Assembly (NCBI GenBank): GCA_029817715.1
Contig: JARUPY010000173.1
Location: forward strand, 146,637-210,636
DNA length: 64,000 nucleotides
From: Melastoma dodecandrum
Lineage: Eukaryota > Streptophyta > Magnoliopsida > Myrtales > Melastomataceae
Reading direction: 5' to 3'
In this document: positions 19,035 to 30,224 of the stretch, piece by piece
Numbering within the stretch: the first letter of the stretch is position 1
Layout of the letters: every line of letters begins with the position of its first letter
The notes under the pieces: model-generated
The model's database searches: none
Told to the model about the DNA's origin: nothing
The model's input: only the letters and a program-made list of their open reading frames with translations
Made by a program: the position numbers and the translations under genes

Positions 19035-19080
19035 AAAGGCCCCGTCCGGCAATTCGGCACATGCTTCGGTGCCCCCACCG

Positions 19081-20931
19081 TCACTGCGCGGCGTCCTGCT
19101 CGGCCGACAGCATCAGCCAGTCGTCCTCGGCGCGCGCCAGCGCCTCGGCCAGCTCGCCGCGCTGGCGAGCCAGCTGAGCGGCCTTGGCCGGCTCGCGCAC
19201 GAACGCATCGCCGTCGGCGAGCGCGGCATCGACGCGGGCAAGCAAATCCTCGAGCTTGGCGATCTTCTCTTCGAGCACGGCGACGCGTTTGGCGGGAGAC
19301 AAGGCGGGCTTCGACGCCGGCGCGGCGGCGGGCTTCTCGGCAGCTTTCTCGCCCTTGGGCCTGGGCTTCTCGGTGCCGAGGATCAGTGCCTTGTAATCGT
19401 CCATGTCGCCGTCGAAGGGCTTGACGCCGCCGTCGGCGACGAGCCACAGCCGGTCGGCGCAGGCGTCGATCAGGTAGCGGTCGTGGGAGACGAGGATCAC
19501 GGCGCCCTTGTACGCGTTGATCGCCTCGATCAGCGCGGCGCGCGAGTCGATATCGAGATGGTTGGTCGGCTCGTCGAGGATGAGGAGGTGCGGCGCGTGG
19601 AAGGTCGAGAGCCCCATGAGCAGGCGCGCCTTCTCGCCACCGGACAGCAGCGAAATCTCGGTGTCCGCCTTCACGTTGGGAAAGCCGAGTTGCGCGCACT
19701 TGCCGCGCACCTGCGCCTCGCCGGCACCCTTCATCAAGGGCGCGATGCATTGGTAGGGCGTCGAACCTTCGTCCAGATCGTCGACCTGGTGCTGGGCGAA
19801 AAAGCCGACGTCGAGCTTGCCGGAGCGGCGCAGCGCGCCGTCCATCGCATCCAAGCGGCCGGCGACGAGCTTGGCGAAGGTCGACTTGCCGTTGCCGTTG
19901 GCGCCGATCAGGCCGATGCGGTCGTCGTCGGCGAGCGTCAGGTCGAGGTTGCGCAGGATCGCTTTGCCATCGTAGCCGACCACGACCTTGTCCATCGCGA
20001 CGATGGGCGGGCGCAGCGGCTTTTCCGGCGACGGCAGGTGGAACGGCAGCACGTCGCCGTCGACGAGCGCGGTCACCGGCTCCATCTTGGCGAGCATCTT
20101 GAGCCGCGACTGCGCCTGGCTGGCCTTGGTGGCGCTGGCGCGGAATCGGTCGACGAAGCTCTGCAGGTGCTTGCGCTGCTCCTCCTGCTTCTTGATGTGC
20201 TTGAGCTGGACGGCCTGCTGCTCGCGGCGCTGGGTCTCGAACGACGTGTAGTTGCCGCTCCAAAGCGTCAGCTTGCAATGATTGAGATGCAGGATGTGGT
20301 TGCAGACCGCGTCCAGCATGTCGCGGTCGTGCGAGATGACGAGGATGGTGCCGGGGTAGCGCTGTAGATAGTCGATCAGCCACAGCGTCCCCTCGAGATC
20401 GAGGTAATTGGTCGGCTCGTCGAGCAGCAGCAGGTCGGGCTCGGCGAAAAGCACGGCAGCCAGCGCGACCCGCATACGCCAGCCACCCGAGAACGACGAG
20501 AGCGGCCGCGCCTGCGCTGCGAAGTCGAAGCCGAGCCCGGCGAGGATGCGCGCCGCGCGCGCCGGCGCCGCATGCGCCTCGATGTCGACGAGACGCGTCT
20601 GGATGTCGGCGATGCGGGTCGGGTCGCTCGCGGTCTCGGCCTCCGCCGTGAGGCGCGCGCGCTCGACGTCGGCGGCGAGCACGAAGTCGATGAGCGCACC
20701 CGGGCCGCCCGGCGCCTCCTGCTCGACGCGGCCCATCTTCATCTGCTTGGGGATCGAGAGCGTGCCGAGGTCGGGCGTGAGCTCGCCGGCAATCATCTTG
20801 AAGAGCGTCGTCTTGCCGGAGCCGTTGCGGCCGACGAGCCCGATGCGCGCGCCCTCCGGCAGCGCGGCGGACGCCTTGTTGAAGAGCACGCGCGGGCCGA
20901 GGCGGAGCGTGATGTCGGAGATGTGGAGCAC
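19081..20931 (-). CDS. ABC-F family ATPase, YheS/Uup type
   Basis: A soluble 616-residue protein with two ATP-binding cassettes and no membrane segments, the ABC-F layout. Cassette 1 has Walker A GRNGSGKTT, signature LSSFSGGWRMR and Walker B LLLLDEPTN. Cassette 2 has GANGNGKST, LSGGEKARLLMG and LLILDEPTNHLD. A long charged linker (the P-site tRNA interaction region) lies between them, and a Lys/Ala-rich coiled coil with a DDWLMLSAEQ end follows. ABC-F proteins act on ribosomes, resolving stalls or protecting against antibiotics. The first cassette's opening and the C-terminal coiled coil fit YheS/Uup-like housekeeping types rather than resistance ARE types. Confidence 0.9.
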   Translation of the reverse strand: MLHISDITLRLGPRVLFNKASAALPEGARIGLVGRNGSGKTTLFKMIAGELTPDLGTLSIPKQMKMGRVEQEAPGGPGALIDFVLAADVERARLTAEAETASDPTRIADIQTRLVDIEAHAAPARAARILAGLGFDFAAQARPLSSFSGGWRMRVALAAVLFAEPDLLLLDEPTNYLDLEGTLWLIDYLQRYPGTILVISHDRDMLDAVCNHILHLNHCKLTLWSGNYTSFETQRREQQAVQLKHIKKQEEQRKHLQSFVDRFRASATKASQAQSRLKMLAKMEPVTALVDGDVLPFHLPSPEKPLRPPIVAMDKVVVGYDGKAILRNLDLTLADDDRIGLIGANGNGKSTFAKLVAGRLDAMDGALRRSGKLDVGFFAQHQVDDLDEGSTPYQCIAPLMKGAGEAQVRGKCAQLGFPNVKADTEISLLSGGEKARLLMGLSTFHAPHLLILDEPTNHLDIDSRAALIEAINAYKGAVILVSHDRYLIDACADRLWLVADGGVKPFDGDMDDYKALILGTEKPRPKGEKAAEKPAAAPASKPALSPAKRVAVLEEKIAKLEDLLARVDAALADGDAFVREPAKAAQLARQRGELAEALARAEDDWLMLSAEQDAAQ

Positions 20932-20974
20932 GCCGGCTTGTCGCGCGCGGGGCGGGGGTTGGCAAGGGTGGCGG

Positions 20975-21541
20975 CTACGTCAGGTCGAGGTCATCGAGCC
21001 GTAGGGCGAAGTGGGGTGGCGCCAGCAGAGGCGTGGCGACGGCATCGGCTGCCAAGTCTCGCGTTTGGCGGTGTCCCTCCGCGCCGGGATCGCGGAAGAC
21101 GTGGACAATGAGCCGGACGGCGTCGATCACCCAAAGCTCACGGACGCCGAAGCTCGCGTAGATCGCTGCCTTGCGGCCGATGTCGTAGCGAAGCGACGAG
21201 TCGGCGATCTCGACGACCAGGAGGACGTTGCCGCCGGTCAGCGCGGCCAGTCGTGTCGATCGTTCGTACACGACGAAATCCGGCTCGAGATAGGTATCCT
21301 CGGAGAGGCGAAAGGTGGTCTCCTGTGCGAGACTGCACGAGCCTGGGATGTTGCGGGACCACAGCCGGTTCAACTCGATCTTCAGGACCTCGTGGCGGTT
21401 TCCTTTCGGCGACATCGGCACGAGTTCCCCGTGGATCAGCTCGACGCGCTCGTCCGCATCCATCGCGCCAGAGACGACCATCGCCTCGATCTCGGCGACG
21501 GTAAAATGGCGGTGCGAAAGCCCTTCGGTCATGTCGGTCAA
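20975..21541 (-). CDS. Uma2 family (DUF820) PD-(D/E)xK-like protein
   Basis: A 188-residue protein with the Uma2 layout. It has HFTVAEIEAM at the start, VELIHGEL with the conserved Glu, EPDFVVYE, VEIADSSLRYD, then a Lys (GRKAAIYASFGV) and LWVIDA. These are the PD-(D/E)xK nuclease-fold residues. The family is abundant in cyanobacteria and scattered elsewhere; its role is unknown, and it is often viewed as mobile or selfish. It lies 43 bases upstream of the ABC-F gene on the same strand but is probably unrelated in function. Confidence 0.85.
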   Translation of the reverse strand: MTDMTEGLSHRHFTVAEIEAMVVSGAMDADERVELIHGELVPMSPKGNRHEVLKIELNRLWSRNIPGSCSLAQETTFRLSEDTYLEPDFVVYERSTRLAALTGGNVLLVVEIADSSLRYDIGRKAAIYASFGVRELWVIDAVRLIVHVFRDPGAEGHRQTRDLAADAVATPLLAPPHFALRLDDLDLT

Positions 21542-21679
21542 CCAATTGCGAATTCAGTGAGCCTAGGCGTGGATGCCGTTGGCGCACAACCTTTGGTGAC
21601 GATCCACTGCCTCGTGTTCGGGTTCCCTCATGATAGCGTAGCAGCGTCGGCGTGACTATCCTGGGGCGGGAGCCCGTCG

Positions 21680-22084
21680 TCAGCCCTTCAGTGCGAACGG
21701 CCGCGGCAGCAGCTCGCGTAGCGCCAGCGTGCCGACCCGGTCGACGTGAACCGGCGTGTCGGGGGCGGCGAACTCGGCGATGACCTGGCGGCACGCGCCG
21801 CATGGCATCATCATCCCAGGCTCCGCGTCGGGCGTGGCGTCGACGCAGGCGACGGCCAAGGCCTCGATCGCGCGATGGCCGGCGGCGACCGCCTGGAAGA
21901 TCGCGTTGCGCTCGGCGCAGATCGACAAGCCGAACGAGGCATTCTCGACGTTGCAGCCGCAATAGACCGTGCCGCCGGCCAGCACGGCGGCGCCGACGCG
22001 GAAGCGCGAGTAGGGCGCATACGCCTGCTCCGCCGCCGCGCGGGCGCGGGCCAGAAGCGTGTCCCTTCTGCTCAAATCAGTCAT
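21680..22084 (-). CDS. cdd: cytidine deaminase
   Basis: The 134-residue protein is a homotetrameric-type cytidine deaminase, which converts cytidine or deoxycytidine to uridine in pyrimidine salvage. It has AYAPYSRFRVGAAVL, the zinc ligand and proton shuttle CNVENASFGLSICAERNA, and the second zinc pair MPCGACRQV. Length is typical of this class. ATG 22084 is used, placing YSxFxVGAA about 25 residues in. It starts 103 bases from the divergent ArsR gene at 22188, so the space between holds both promoters. Confidence 0.95.
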   Translation of the reverse strand: MTDLSRRDTLLARARAAAEQAYAPYSRFRVGAAVLAGGTVYCGCNVENASFGLSICAERNAIFQAVAAGHRAIEALAVACVDATPDAEPGMMMPCGACRQVIAEFAAPDTPVHVDRVGTLALRELLPRPFALKG

Positions 22085-22187
22085 TCGCGTCACCTTCCAT
22101 GTCGCAGCTCGGATCCGCAACGCCCTGGCATGAAATCGAGAAAGCTTAGGGCTTGACCTAACATTCCAGTTTCCTTTACTTAGCTCC

Positions 22188-22526
22188 ATGCCTAACCAAC
22201 AGCCCGCGCTCGACGGCCTTTTCCGCGCCCTCGCCGATCCGACCCGCCGCGCGGTCGTCGCCCGACTCGCCAGCGGGCCGGCGGCGATGAGCGAGCTGGC
22301 GCGCCCGTTCGCGATGGCGCTGCCGTCGTTCCTCCAGCACCTGCGGGTGCTGGAGGGCTGCGGTCTCGTCGCCTCGCGCAAGGTCGGCCGCGTGCGCACC
22401 TATCGGCTCGAGGCGCGCCCGCTCGTCGCCGTCGAGACGTGGATCGGCCGCCAGCGCACGCTCTGGGAGGCGCGCCTCGATCAGCTCGACGCCTATCTGC
22501 TCGGAGAGAAGGACCGCGAAACATGA
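22188..22526 (+). CDS. ArsR-type winged-helix regulator
   Basis: A 112-residue winged-helix repressor of the ArsR branch that pairs with SRPBCC genes. It opens with [20 protein letters not shown], has a recognition helix in [12 protein letters not shown], and a wing in [13 protein letters not shown]. No metal-binding cysteines are seen, so it is unlikely to sense arsenic. Its stop overlaps the start of the SRPBCC gene (ATGA at 22523-22526), showing translational coupling. This pair layout is common in Hyphomicrobiales. Confidence 0.9.
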   Translation: MPNQQPALDGLFRALADPTRRAVVARLASGPAAMSELARPFAMALPSFLQHLRVLEGCGLVASRKVGRVRTYRLEARPLVAVETWIGRQRTLWEARLDQLDAYLLGEKDRET

Positions 22527-22996
22527 CTTTCGATCCCAAGCTCGACCTCGTGCTGGAGCGCGTCGTCGACGTGCCGGTGGAGCAGGTGTGGGCCGCCTGG
22601 ACCGAGCCGGAGCGGCTCAAGAAATGGTTCACGCCGAAGCCGTGGCAGACGGTCGGCTGCGAGATCGATCTGCGGCCGGGCGGCATCTTTCGGACCGTGA
22701 TGCGCTCGCCGGAAGGTCAGGAGTTCGACAATGCCGGCTGCATCCTGGAAATCGTGCCGAACAGCCGGCTGACGTTTACGGGCGTGCTCGGCCCCGGCTT
22801 CCGGCCGCAGCCGGTCCCGCCCCACGCGCCGGTCTTCACCGCGATCATCGCGCTGACGCCGGAGGGCGCGGGCACGCGCTACACGGCGACCGCCATGCAC
22901 CTCGACGAGGCGAGCCGCGCCGGCCACGAGGCTATGGGCTTCCATCAGGGCTGGGGCACGGCGCTCGATCAGCTCGTCGCGCTCTGCAAGGGCTGA
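22523..22996 (+). CDS. SRPBCC (AHSA1-like) domain protein
   Basis: A 157-residue START/Bet v1-fold protein. It has the family start [20 protein letters not shown] followed by [28 protein letters not shown], and a late [11 protein letters not shown] helix. Members of this ArsR-linked group bind small hydrophobic ligands, and no enzymatic role is established. ATG 22523 overlaps the upstream regulator's TGA, which fixes the start. The cognate ligand and the regulator's signal are unknown. Confidence 0.9.
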   Translation: MTFDPKLDLVLERVVDVPVEQVWAAWTEPERLKKWFTPKPWQTVGCEIDLRPGGIFRTVMRSPEGQEFDNAGCILEIVPNSRLTFTGVLGPGFRPQPVPPHAPVFTAIIALTPEGAGTRYTATAMHLDEASRAGHEAMGFHQGWGTALDQLVALCKG

Positions 22997-23039
22997 AGGG
23001 TCGCTCCTTTCCCCGCAAGCGGGGGCTTTGCAAGACTGC

Positions 23040-23141
23040 GTCATTGCGAGCCGAAGGCGAAGCAATCCAGGAGTTGCAGGTCTCGACGTCGGTAGGTTTC
23101 CCTCTGCCGCCCCTGGTTTGCTTCGCTTCGCTCGCAATGAC
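23040..23141. repeat. palindromic intergenic repeat, family B, copy 1
   Basis: Begins GTCATTGCGAGCCGAAGGCG and ends with the complementary CTTCGCTCGCAATGAC. The ends are inverted copies of each other, and the centre holds AGCAATCCAG on one side and CTGGTTTGCT on the other. A second copy lies at 55576. It occupies the gap between the SRPBCC gene and ccrM and has no coding content. Confidence 0.8.
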
Positions 23142-23215
23142 GGCGCGCTTTCGCAAAGCCCTCGCCTAAGGGAGAGGGAGAGAGATCGAGCGCATTCGAA
23201 TCGACTTGTACCTAA

Positions 23216-24514
<1,299 letters not shown>

Positions 24515-24700
24515 TACGCTCCGCTCGACACGGGTTCGCGTATTCGCTTCGCGGGCCCCGGCAAGTCGACGCGACGTTTTGAGCGCGCGAGTCCGTCCGA
24601 GAACGCGCCGCCGCCTCTGGCCGAATCCCGCTGTTCGTGCGAAGCTGCGCCGTTGCCCCAGCGGAAGCGCGGCAATGTCCCAACGAACGACGGATGAGGC

Positions 24701-25781
24701 GTGTCGCAAGCCGCTCAAGGTCGTAGTCGCCTCGCCGCGCTGATCCAGCCCGGCCCCGCGCTCATCGTTGCTTCGATCCTGCTTCCGGCCGTGTTCTTCG
24801 CCTTCGCCGCCTGGTTCAGCTATCGCGAGACCTTGCGCGAGGCCGAGGGTCGCGTCGAGCGGACCGTTCGCATCCTCGAGGAGCATGCGCTCGAGGTCTT
24901 CGAGACGCACCGCCTCGTCATCCAGCAGGTCAACCTCCGCCTGCGCTTCATGGACTGGTCGCGCGAGGCGGATCTCGCCGACCTCCACAGGATCCTCGTC
25001 CGGCTGCAGGACGATCTCGACCAGGTCTCGACCCTCACCATCATCGATGCCGACGGCCGGATGCTATCGAGCGGCCGGACCTATCCCGCCAATCCGTCGA
25101 TCACCTTTCTCGACCGCGACTATTTCCAGGCGTTGAAGCGGGCGGATTCGGCGTTGCCCTACGTGTCCAGTACCTATCCCGGGCGTCAGACGGGCCAGCT
25201 CGTCTTCAACCTCGCCGGGCGCATCGATCCGGGGCCCGGCGGCGCCTTCGCCGGCGCCATCGCGGTCTCCGCCGACCGCGGCTATTTCGAGGGGTTCTAT
25301 CGCTCCGTCGATCCGGATTTCGACCACAGCGTCATTCTCGTGCGCGACGACGGGAGCATCCTGGTCAGCGACCCGGAAGTGCGCGTCACAAAGATCCCGT
25401 CCGACTACGTCCTCATGAAGCGGATCAGGCTGGCTTCGGCGGGCACATACGCGTTGCGCTCACGGCTGGACGGCGTCGAGCGTCTCTTCGCCTATCGCAA
25501 GATCGGCGACTATCCGGTCTATGTACGCTTCGGCATCGCCACCGCGGCGGCGCTCGCGCCGTGGCGGGCGAGCCTCGTCAATTACGGGGTCGTCGCCGCG
25601 CTCGCCTCGCTCGGCCTCGTCGTCGCCTCGAGCCTCGCCGTCCGGCAGACGCGGCGCGAAAGGATCGCGCGGCAGCGCTGGCAAGAAACGGCAGCCGCGC
25701 TCCAGACCGCGGCGGTCGAGCGCGGCAAGGTCGAGCAGCAGCTCCGCCAGGCGCAGAAGATGGAGGCGGTCGGCCGGCTCA

Positions 25782-25812
<31 letters not shown>

Positions 25813-26905
25813 TCTCACCGCCGTCATCGGCAGCCTGGACCTCGTGCGGCGGCGCCCGGGGACCATGGACCCGCGCAACCTGCAATTCATCGACAACGCG
25901 ATCGAGGGCGCGCAGCGCGCCGCCGCGCTGACCAGCCGGCTGCTCGCCTTCTCGCGCCAGCAGACGCTGGAGCCGACGCTGGTCGACGCCAACGCGCTCG
26001 TCAACGGCCTGAGCGATCTGCTGCGGCGCACGCTCGGCGAGACCGTCGCGATCGAGACCATCCTCGCGCCCGACCTCTGGCCGACCCTGGTCGATCCCAA
26101 CCAGCTCGAGCTGGCGATCCTGAACCTGGCGGTCAACGCGCGCGACGCCATGCCCGAGGGCGGCGAACTGACGATCGAGACGGCGGCCGTGCAGCTCGAC
26201 GAGGCCTACGCGCGCGCCAACGCCGACGTGGTCGCCGGCGACTACGTGCTCGTCGCGGTCTCCGACATCGGCACGGGCATGCCGCCGGAGATCAGCGCCA
26301 AGGTGTTCGAGCCGTTCTTCACGACCAAGACGGTCGGCAAGGGCACCGGGCTTGGCCTGTCGCAGGTCTACGGCTTCGTCAAGCAGTCGGGCGGCCATAT
26401 CAAGATCTATTCCGAGCCCGGCCATGGCTCGACCTTCAAGCTCTACCTGCCGCGCGCGCGGCAGGGCGCCGCGAGCCCGCCGCGCGAGGTGGTTCCCGTC
26501 GTCGCGTCGAGCTTGCCCCGCGCGCAGGGCGAGACGATCCTCGTGGTGGAAGACGACGCGATGGTGCGCAAGCTGAGCGTCTCGGCACTCGAGGAGGCAG
26601 GCTACACCGTCCTCGCCGCCGGCGACGGCGCGCAGGGCCTCGAGCTCAGCCGCCGGAACGACGGCGTCGCGCTTCTCTTCACCGACGTGGTCCTCGCCGG
26701 CTCGATGAACGGCAAGACGCTGGCGGACACGATCCTGAAGGAGCGGCCCGGCCTGCCGGTGCTGTTCACGACCGGCTATTCGCGCAATGCGATCGTCCAT
26801 TCCGGGCGCCTCGACGAGGGCGTGAACCTGATCGGCAAGCCGTTTACCAGCGAGTCGCTGGTCGCCAGGGTGCATCAGCTGCTGCGCGAGCGCCGCGCCT
26901 CGTAG
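24701..26905 (+). CDS. membrane hybrid sensor histidine kinase
   Basis: A 734-residue sensor. It starts with one membrane helix (residues about 19-40), then a periplasmic PDC/dCache-like sensor (DRDYFQALKRADSALPYVSS and ADRGYFEGFYRSV), and a second helix near 292-314. Next come a HisKA-type helix with the phosphoacceptor His366 in GGIAHDFNNLL and an ATPase part with NLAVNARDAMPEGG, DIGTGM and GTGLGLSQVYGFV. The C-terminal receiver has ETILVVEDD and a phosphoacceptor Asp in LLFTDVVLAG. The start is GTG 24701. No cognate DNA-binding regulator is adjacent, so output goes through another protein. Cache sensors of this group often bind small organic acids or amino acids. Confidence 0.9.
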
Positions 26906-26959
26906 CCGCGCGCGCGGTGCTGCTGTAGAGCGGCGCTGCAACCAGGGTGTCTCTTTTCG

Positions 26960-28231
26960 ATGAACGTCCTTCTTCTCGGCTCGGGCGGCCGTGAGCATGC
27001 CATGGCGCTGGCCATCGCCAAGAGCCCGCTGCTCGGTGCGCTCTTCGCCGCACCGGGCAATCCCGGCATCGCCGAGGTCGCGACCTGCCTGGCGCTCGAT
27101 CCCGAGGACCACGCGGCGGTGGTCGCGGCCTGCCGCGCGCAGTCGATCGACATGGTGGTGGTCGGGCCGGAGGCACCGCTCGTCGGCGGTCTCGTCGATT
27201 CGCTCGAGGCGGCCGGCATCAACGCCTTCGGCCCCTCGAAGGCGGCCGCCCGGCTGGAAGGCTCGAAGGGGTTCACGAAGGATTTCTGCGCGCGTCACGG
27301 CATTCCGACCGCGGCCTACAAGCGATGCGACGACCTTGCTTCGGCCCACGCAATTCTCGCCGAGATGGGCGCGCCGATCGTCATCAAGGCCGACGGTCTC
27401 GCCGCCGGCAAAGGTGTCACCGTCGCCGCCACGCTCGCCGAGGCCGAGGCGGCGCTAGAACGGATCTTCGGCGGGGCGTTCGGCGCGGCCGGTGCCAGCG
27501 TGGTCATCGAAGCGGTGTTGGAAGGGGAGGAGGCGTCGTTCTTCGCGCTCTGCGACGGGAAGGTGGCCCTGCCGTTCGCCTCGGCGCAGGACCACAAGCG
27601 CGTCGGCGAGGGCGACACCGGCCCCAACACCGGCGGCATGGGCGCCTACTCCCCCGGCTCCGATCGTCAATGCGGCGATGCAGGCCCGCATCATGGACGA
27701 GATCGTCGCACCGACTCTTTCCGGCATGGCGGCCGAGGGCGCGCCTTTCAAGGGGGTGCTGTTCGTTGGCCTTATGATCGGGGCGGACGGGCCCAAGCTG
27801 ATCGAGTTCAACGTGCGCTTCGGCGATCCCGAGACCCAGGCCATTCTGCCGCGCCTCGACGAGGATTTCCTGGCTTTGCTCGCCGCCTGCGCGAAGGGTA
27901 CCCTTTCGCCGCGCGCGCTGCGCTTTGCCGATGCCGTCGGCCTGACCGTCGTACTGGCGGCGGCGGGTTATCCGGGAACGCCGCGCAAAGGCGGGATCAT
28001 TCGCGGGCTCGAAGGCCTCGATGCCGTGATCGTGACGCACGCGGGAACGCGGCGCGTGGACAGCGCGCTCGTCGCCGACGGCGGCCGCGTGCTCAACGTG
28101 ACCGCGCGCTCGCGCCGGACGTCGCTTCCGCGCGAAGAAAGGCCTATGCGGCGGTCGATGCGATCGACTGGCCGGATGGCTTCTGCCGCCGCGATATCGG
28201 TGCTCGCGCAGTCGATAGTTCCACCAGATGA
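26960..28231 (+). CDS. purD: phosphoribosylamine--glycine ligase (two compensating frameshifts)
   Basis: PurD joins phosphoribosylamine and glycine using ATP, the second step of purine synthesis. Seen are the opening [16 protein letters not shown], the ATP-grasp blocks [14 protein letters not shown] and [14 protein letters not shown], and [14 protein letters not shown] with metal ligands. An extra C in the run 27651-27655 shifts the frame after GAYSP, and two extra bases near 28103-28108 restore it. The true end is therefore [20 protein letters not shown], with the stop at 28231 and not 28250. Joined length of about 422 residues is normal. Confidence 0.93.
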   Translation: MNVLLLGSGGREHAMALAIAKSPLLGALFAAPGNPGIAEVATCLALDPEDHAAVVAACRAQSIDMVVVGPEAPLVGGLVDSLEAAGINAFGPSKAAARLEGSKGFTKDFCARHGIPTAAYKRCDDLASAHAILAEMGAPIVIKADGLAAGKGVTVAATLAEAEAALERIFGGAFGAAGASVVIEAVLEGEEASFFALCDGKVALPFASAQDHKRVGEGDTGPNTGGMGAYSPGSDRQCGDAGPHHGRDRRTDSFRHGGRGRAFQGGAVRWPYDRGGRAQADRVQRALRRSRDPGHSAAPRRGFPGFARRLREGYPFAARAALCRCRRPDRRTGGGGLSGNAAQRRDHSRARRPRCRDRDARGNAARGQRARRRRRPRAQRDRALAPDVASARRKAYAAVDAIDWPDGFCRRDIGARAVDSSTR

Positions 28232-28339
28232 ACTATCTGTGACGCTTTAATTCCAACTTATGTTGGCTGCGACGCAATAACGCACCGCGTTTTCGGACAG
28301 GAAGACTTCCCGATCGAATGTCGAAACCACGTTAAGCGG

Positions 28340-28359
28340 AAAGGTTTCTTGAAACCTTT
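28340..28359. promoter_or_regulatory. 20-bp palindrome upstream of the fasciclin gene
   Basis: AAAGGTTTC-TT-GAAACCTTT is a perfect 9-bp inverted repeat with a 2-base centre, 65 bases before the fasciclin start. The size and symmetry fit a dimeric repressor operator. No regulator that would bind it can be named. Confidence 0.4.
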
Positions 28360-28423
28360 TGGCAGGCCGGGCGTAGCTTGGGTGCAGGGCGGGAAACATC
28401 CGCTTTCTATGAGGAGACCAAGC

Positions 28424-28978
28424 ATGAAGCTCATTCGCACAGCGGTCGCCGCCGCCTCGATCGCCGCGATGGCGACCGTCTCGGGCGCCGCTTTCGCCAA
28501 GGACCCGATGGTTGGTGGCGCACCCATGTTCGCGAGCAAGAACATCGTCGAGAACGCCGTGAACTCGAAGGATCACACGACCCTCGTCGCCGCCGTGAAG
28601 GCCGCGGGCCTTGTCGACACGCTCTCGGGCAAGGGCCCGTTCACCGTGTTTGCGCCGACCAACGAAGCCTTCGCCAAGCTGCCGGCCGGCACCGTCGACA
28701 CGCTGCTCAAGCCCGAGAACAAGGCACAGCTCGTCGCCGTTCTCACCTACCACGTCATTCCCGGCACGCTGACCGCGAAGGACATCCTCGACAAGGTCGC
28801 GGCCGGCGGCGGCAAGGCCGAGGCCAAGACGGTGCAGGGCGAGCCGCTGACCTTCGAGAAAAAGGGCAAGAGCGTCATCGTCGTCGATTCGAAGGGCAAC
28901 GCGGCGACCGTCACGATCCCCAACGTCACGCAGTCGAACGGCGTCGTCCATGTCGTCAACGGCGTCCTGCTTCCGTAG
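28424..28978 (+). CDS. exported fasciclin (FAS1) domain protein
   Basis: The 184-residue protein has a signal peptide (cleavage after SGAAFA) and one FAS1 domain. Its H1 box is FTVFAPTNEAFAKLP and its H2 box is VVHVVNGVLLP at the very C-terminus; the YH motif is LTYHVIPGTL. Single-domain bacterial FAS1 proteins are periplasmic or secreted and are linked to adhesion or symbiosis; the exact role is unknown. ATG 28424 follows an AGGAG ribosome site (start ATGAAGCTC). A palindrome 65 bases upstream and a hairpin terminator downstream suggest a single-gene transcript. Confidence 0.92.
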   Translation: MKLIRTAVAAASIAAMATVSGAAFAKDPMVGGAPMFASKNIVENAVNSKDHTTLVAAVKAAGLVDTLSGKGPFTVFAPTNEAFAKLPAGTVDTLLKPENKAQLVAVLTYHVIPGTLTAKDILDKVAAGGGKAEAKTVQGEPLTFEKKGKSVIVVDSKGNAATVTIPNVTQSNGVVHVVNGVLLP

Positions 28979-29001
28979 TCTCGGCGGCAGTCCGGAACAG
29001 G

Positions 29002-29029
29002 AAGGGCTCGGCGTCGCCGGGCCCTTTTC
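29002..29029 (+). terminator. rho-independent-like terminator after the fasciclin gene
   Basis: AAGGGCTCGGCG and CGCCGGGCCCTT form a GC-rich hairpin with one bulge, followed by TTTTCG. It lies 24 bases after the fasciclin stop. Confidence 0.6.
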
Positions 29030-29067
29030 GCGTATGCCGGACTTAGGGTCGGACGAGCGCCGCGGCC

Positions 29068-29355
29068 TCAGTGCTTAAGAAGCCAAATGGCCATGGCGAC
29101 GAGCACTGCCATGCCCAGGATACGGCGCCATGGATTGACCCCGCGGGCGATCTCATCGAGTGCCCACACCGCCAGGGCGATTACGAGCACGTAACCCGCC
29201 GCGGTTGCCATACGCCCGGTCGGAAAGAAAAAGCGAAAACCCGAGGCCGCAAGGGCGACCCAAGCTGCGGCGTTCGGCATCTGCGCGATAACGATGCGGC
29301 CGCTTGTGCGATCCCTGAAAAGCCAATCGCCGACGCTACGCAGGCTCGTCGCCAT
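29068..29355 (-). CDS. small membrane protein
   Basis: A 95-residue protein with a basic N-terminus (LRSVGDWLFRDRTSGRIVIAQ) and three hydrophobic segments: about residues 29-43, 51-66 and 77-93. The pattern WLFRDRxTGRIVIAQxPN looks like a recurring family of uncharacterised small inner-membrane proteins in Hyphomicrobiales; I recall no function. It is convergent with the fasciclin gene, and the tRNA-Val gene lies upstream on the same strand. Confidence 0.65.
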   Translation of the reverse strand: MATSLRSVGDWLFRDRTSGRIVIAQMPNAAAWVALAASGFRFFFPTGRMATAAGYVLVIALAVWALDEIARGVNPWRRILGMAVLVAMAIWLLKH

Positions 29356-29484
29356 GCTTTTTCTGCTTCTTGGCGCGTTGAACGGTCGTTAGCTGCTAAA
29401 GCGGTCGGAACGCGCCGAGTTCCCGCGCCTTTCACGGGCCCCATGAGTCTGTCAGCGGATTGTTTATCTTCCAGCTGGAAGCGA

Positions 29485-29559
29485 TGGTGGGCGCGACAGG
29501 GATCGAACCTGTGACCCCTTCCATGTCAAGGAAGTGCTCTCCCGCTGAGCTACGCGCCC
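29485..29559 (-). tRNA. tRNA-Val (anticodon GAC)
   Basis: On the minus strand a 75-base cloverleaf can be drawn. The acceptor stem is GGGCGCG/CGCGCCC, the D arm is GCTCAGCGGGAGAGC, and the anticodon stem CTTCC/GGAAG holds the loop TTGACAT (anticodon GAC). The T arm contains GGTTCGATCCC, and the 3' CCA is encoded. GAC reads valine GUC/GUU codons. Confidence 0.95.
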
Positions 29560-29636
29560 GGCACACGTGCCGCGCATCCGCGGGACGGATGCGAGAGGGC
29601 GGATATATCGGCAAGCTTCTGCGTCCGCAACAGCGT

Positions 29637-30020
29637 TCATGCCGCCAGCAGGCGGTGCACCTCGTTGACCAGGTCCTTGAGGTGGAAGGGCTTGGACAGC
29701 ACCTTGGCCTGCTTCGGCGCGTTGTTGTCCGGGTTAAGCGCGACGGCGGCGAACCCGGTGATGAACATGACCTTGATGTCGGGGTCGAGTTCCGTTGCCC
29801 GGCGGGCCAGTTCGATGCCGTCCATCTCCGGCATCACAATATCCGTCAGAAGGAGCTCGAACGGCTCTTCGCGAAGCCGGTTATAGGCAGAGAGGCCGTT
29901 GTCGAACGACGAGACGTCGTAGCCGGCGTTCTGCAGGGCCTTGGAAAGGAAGCGACGCATGTCGTTGTCGTCCTCGGCGAGGAGGATCTTGCCGGCGACC
30001 GAATTTCCGATGTTGGTCAT
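29637..30020 (-). CDS. cpdR: CpdR response regulator
   Basis: A single-domain receiver of 127 residues from ATG 30020; a GTG four codons earlier is less likely. It has the metal-binding acidic pair in LLAEDDNDMRRFL, the phosphoacceptor Asp in LLTDIVMPEMDG, a Thr switch region in VMFITGF and the Lys in SKPFHLKDL. The opening MTNIGNSVAGKILLAEDDND is characteristic of CpdR. When unphosphorylated, CpdR helps ClpXP degrade cell-cycle proteins in Caulobacter and Sinorhizobium. The divergent N-formylglutamate amidohydrolase next to it is a common Hyphomicrobiales arrangement and supports the call. Confidence 0.92.
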   Translation of the reverse strand: MTNIGNSVAGKILLAEDDNDMRRFLSKALQNAGYDVSSFDNGLSAYNRLREEPFELLLTDIVMPEMDGIELARRATELDPDIKVMFITGFAAVALNPDNNAPKQAKVLSKPFHLKDLVNEVHRLLAA

Positions 30021-30224
30021 CTGCGTTTCCACACGCGTCGCGATCGCGGCGCGGCGTCATCCCGAGGTAGGATGAATCACATCGCGCACGCCAGCGCTTG
30101 ATGCCACGAAACCTCCATGGTTGGACAGAGGGCCGCCGGCTTGGCAGAGTGATGCCCGGCGATGGAGCTTTTTCGATCACAGGGCCTCGCCCGCGGCGCT
30201 GCCGCGACCGAATCGGGAGAACGA

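Noticed and set aside
26960..28231. purD as a true pseudogene
   Set aside because: The two frame changes cancel out, one being an extra C in a C run, and all catalytic motifs are intact; a base error is far more likely.
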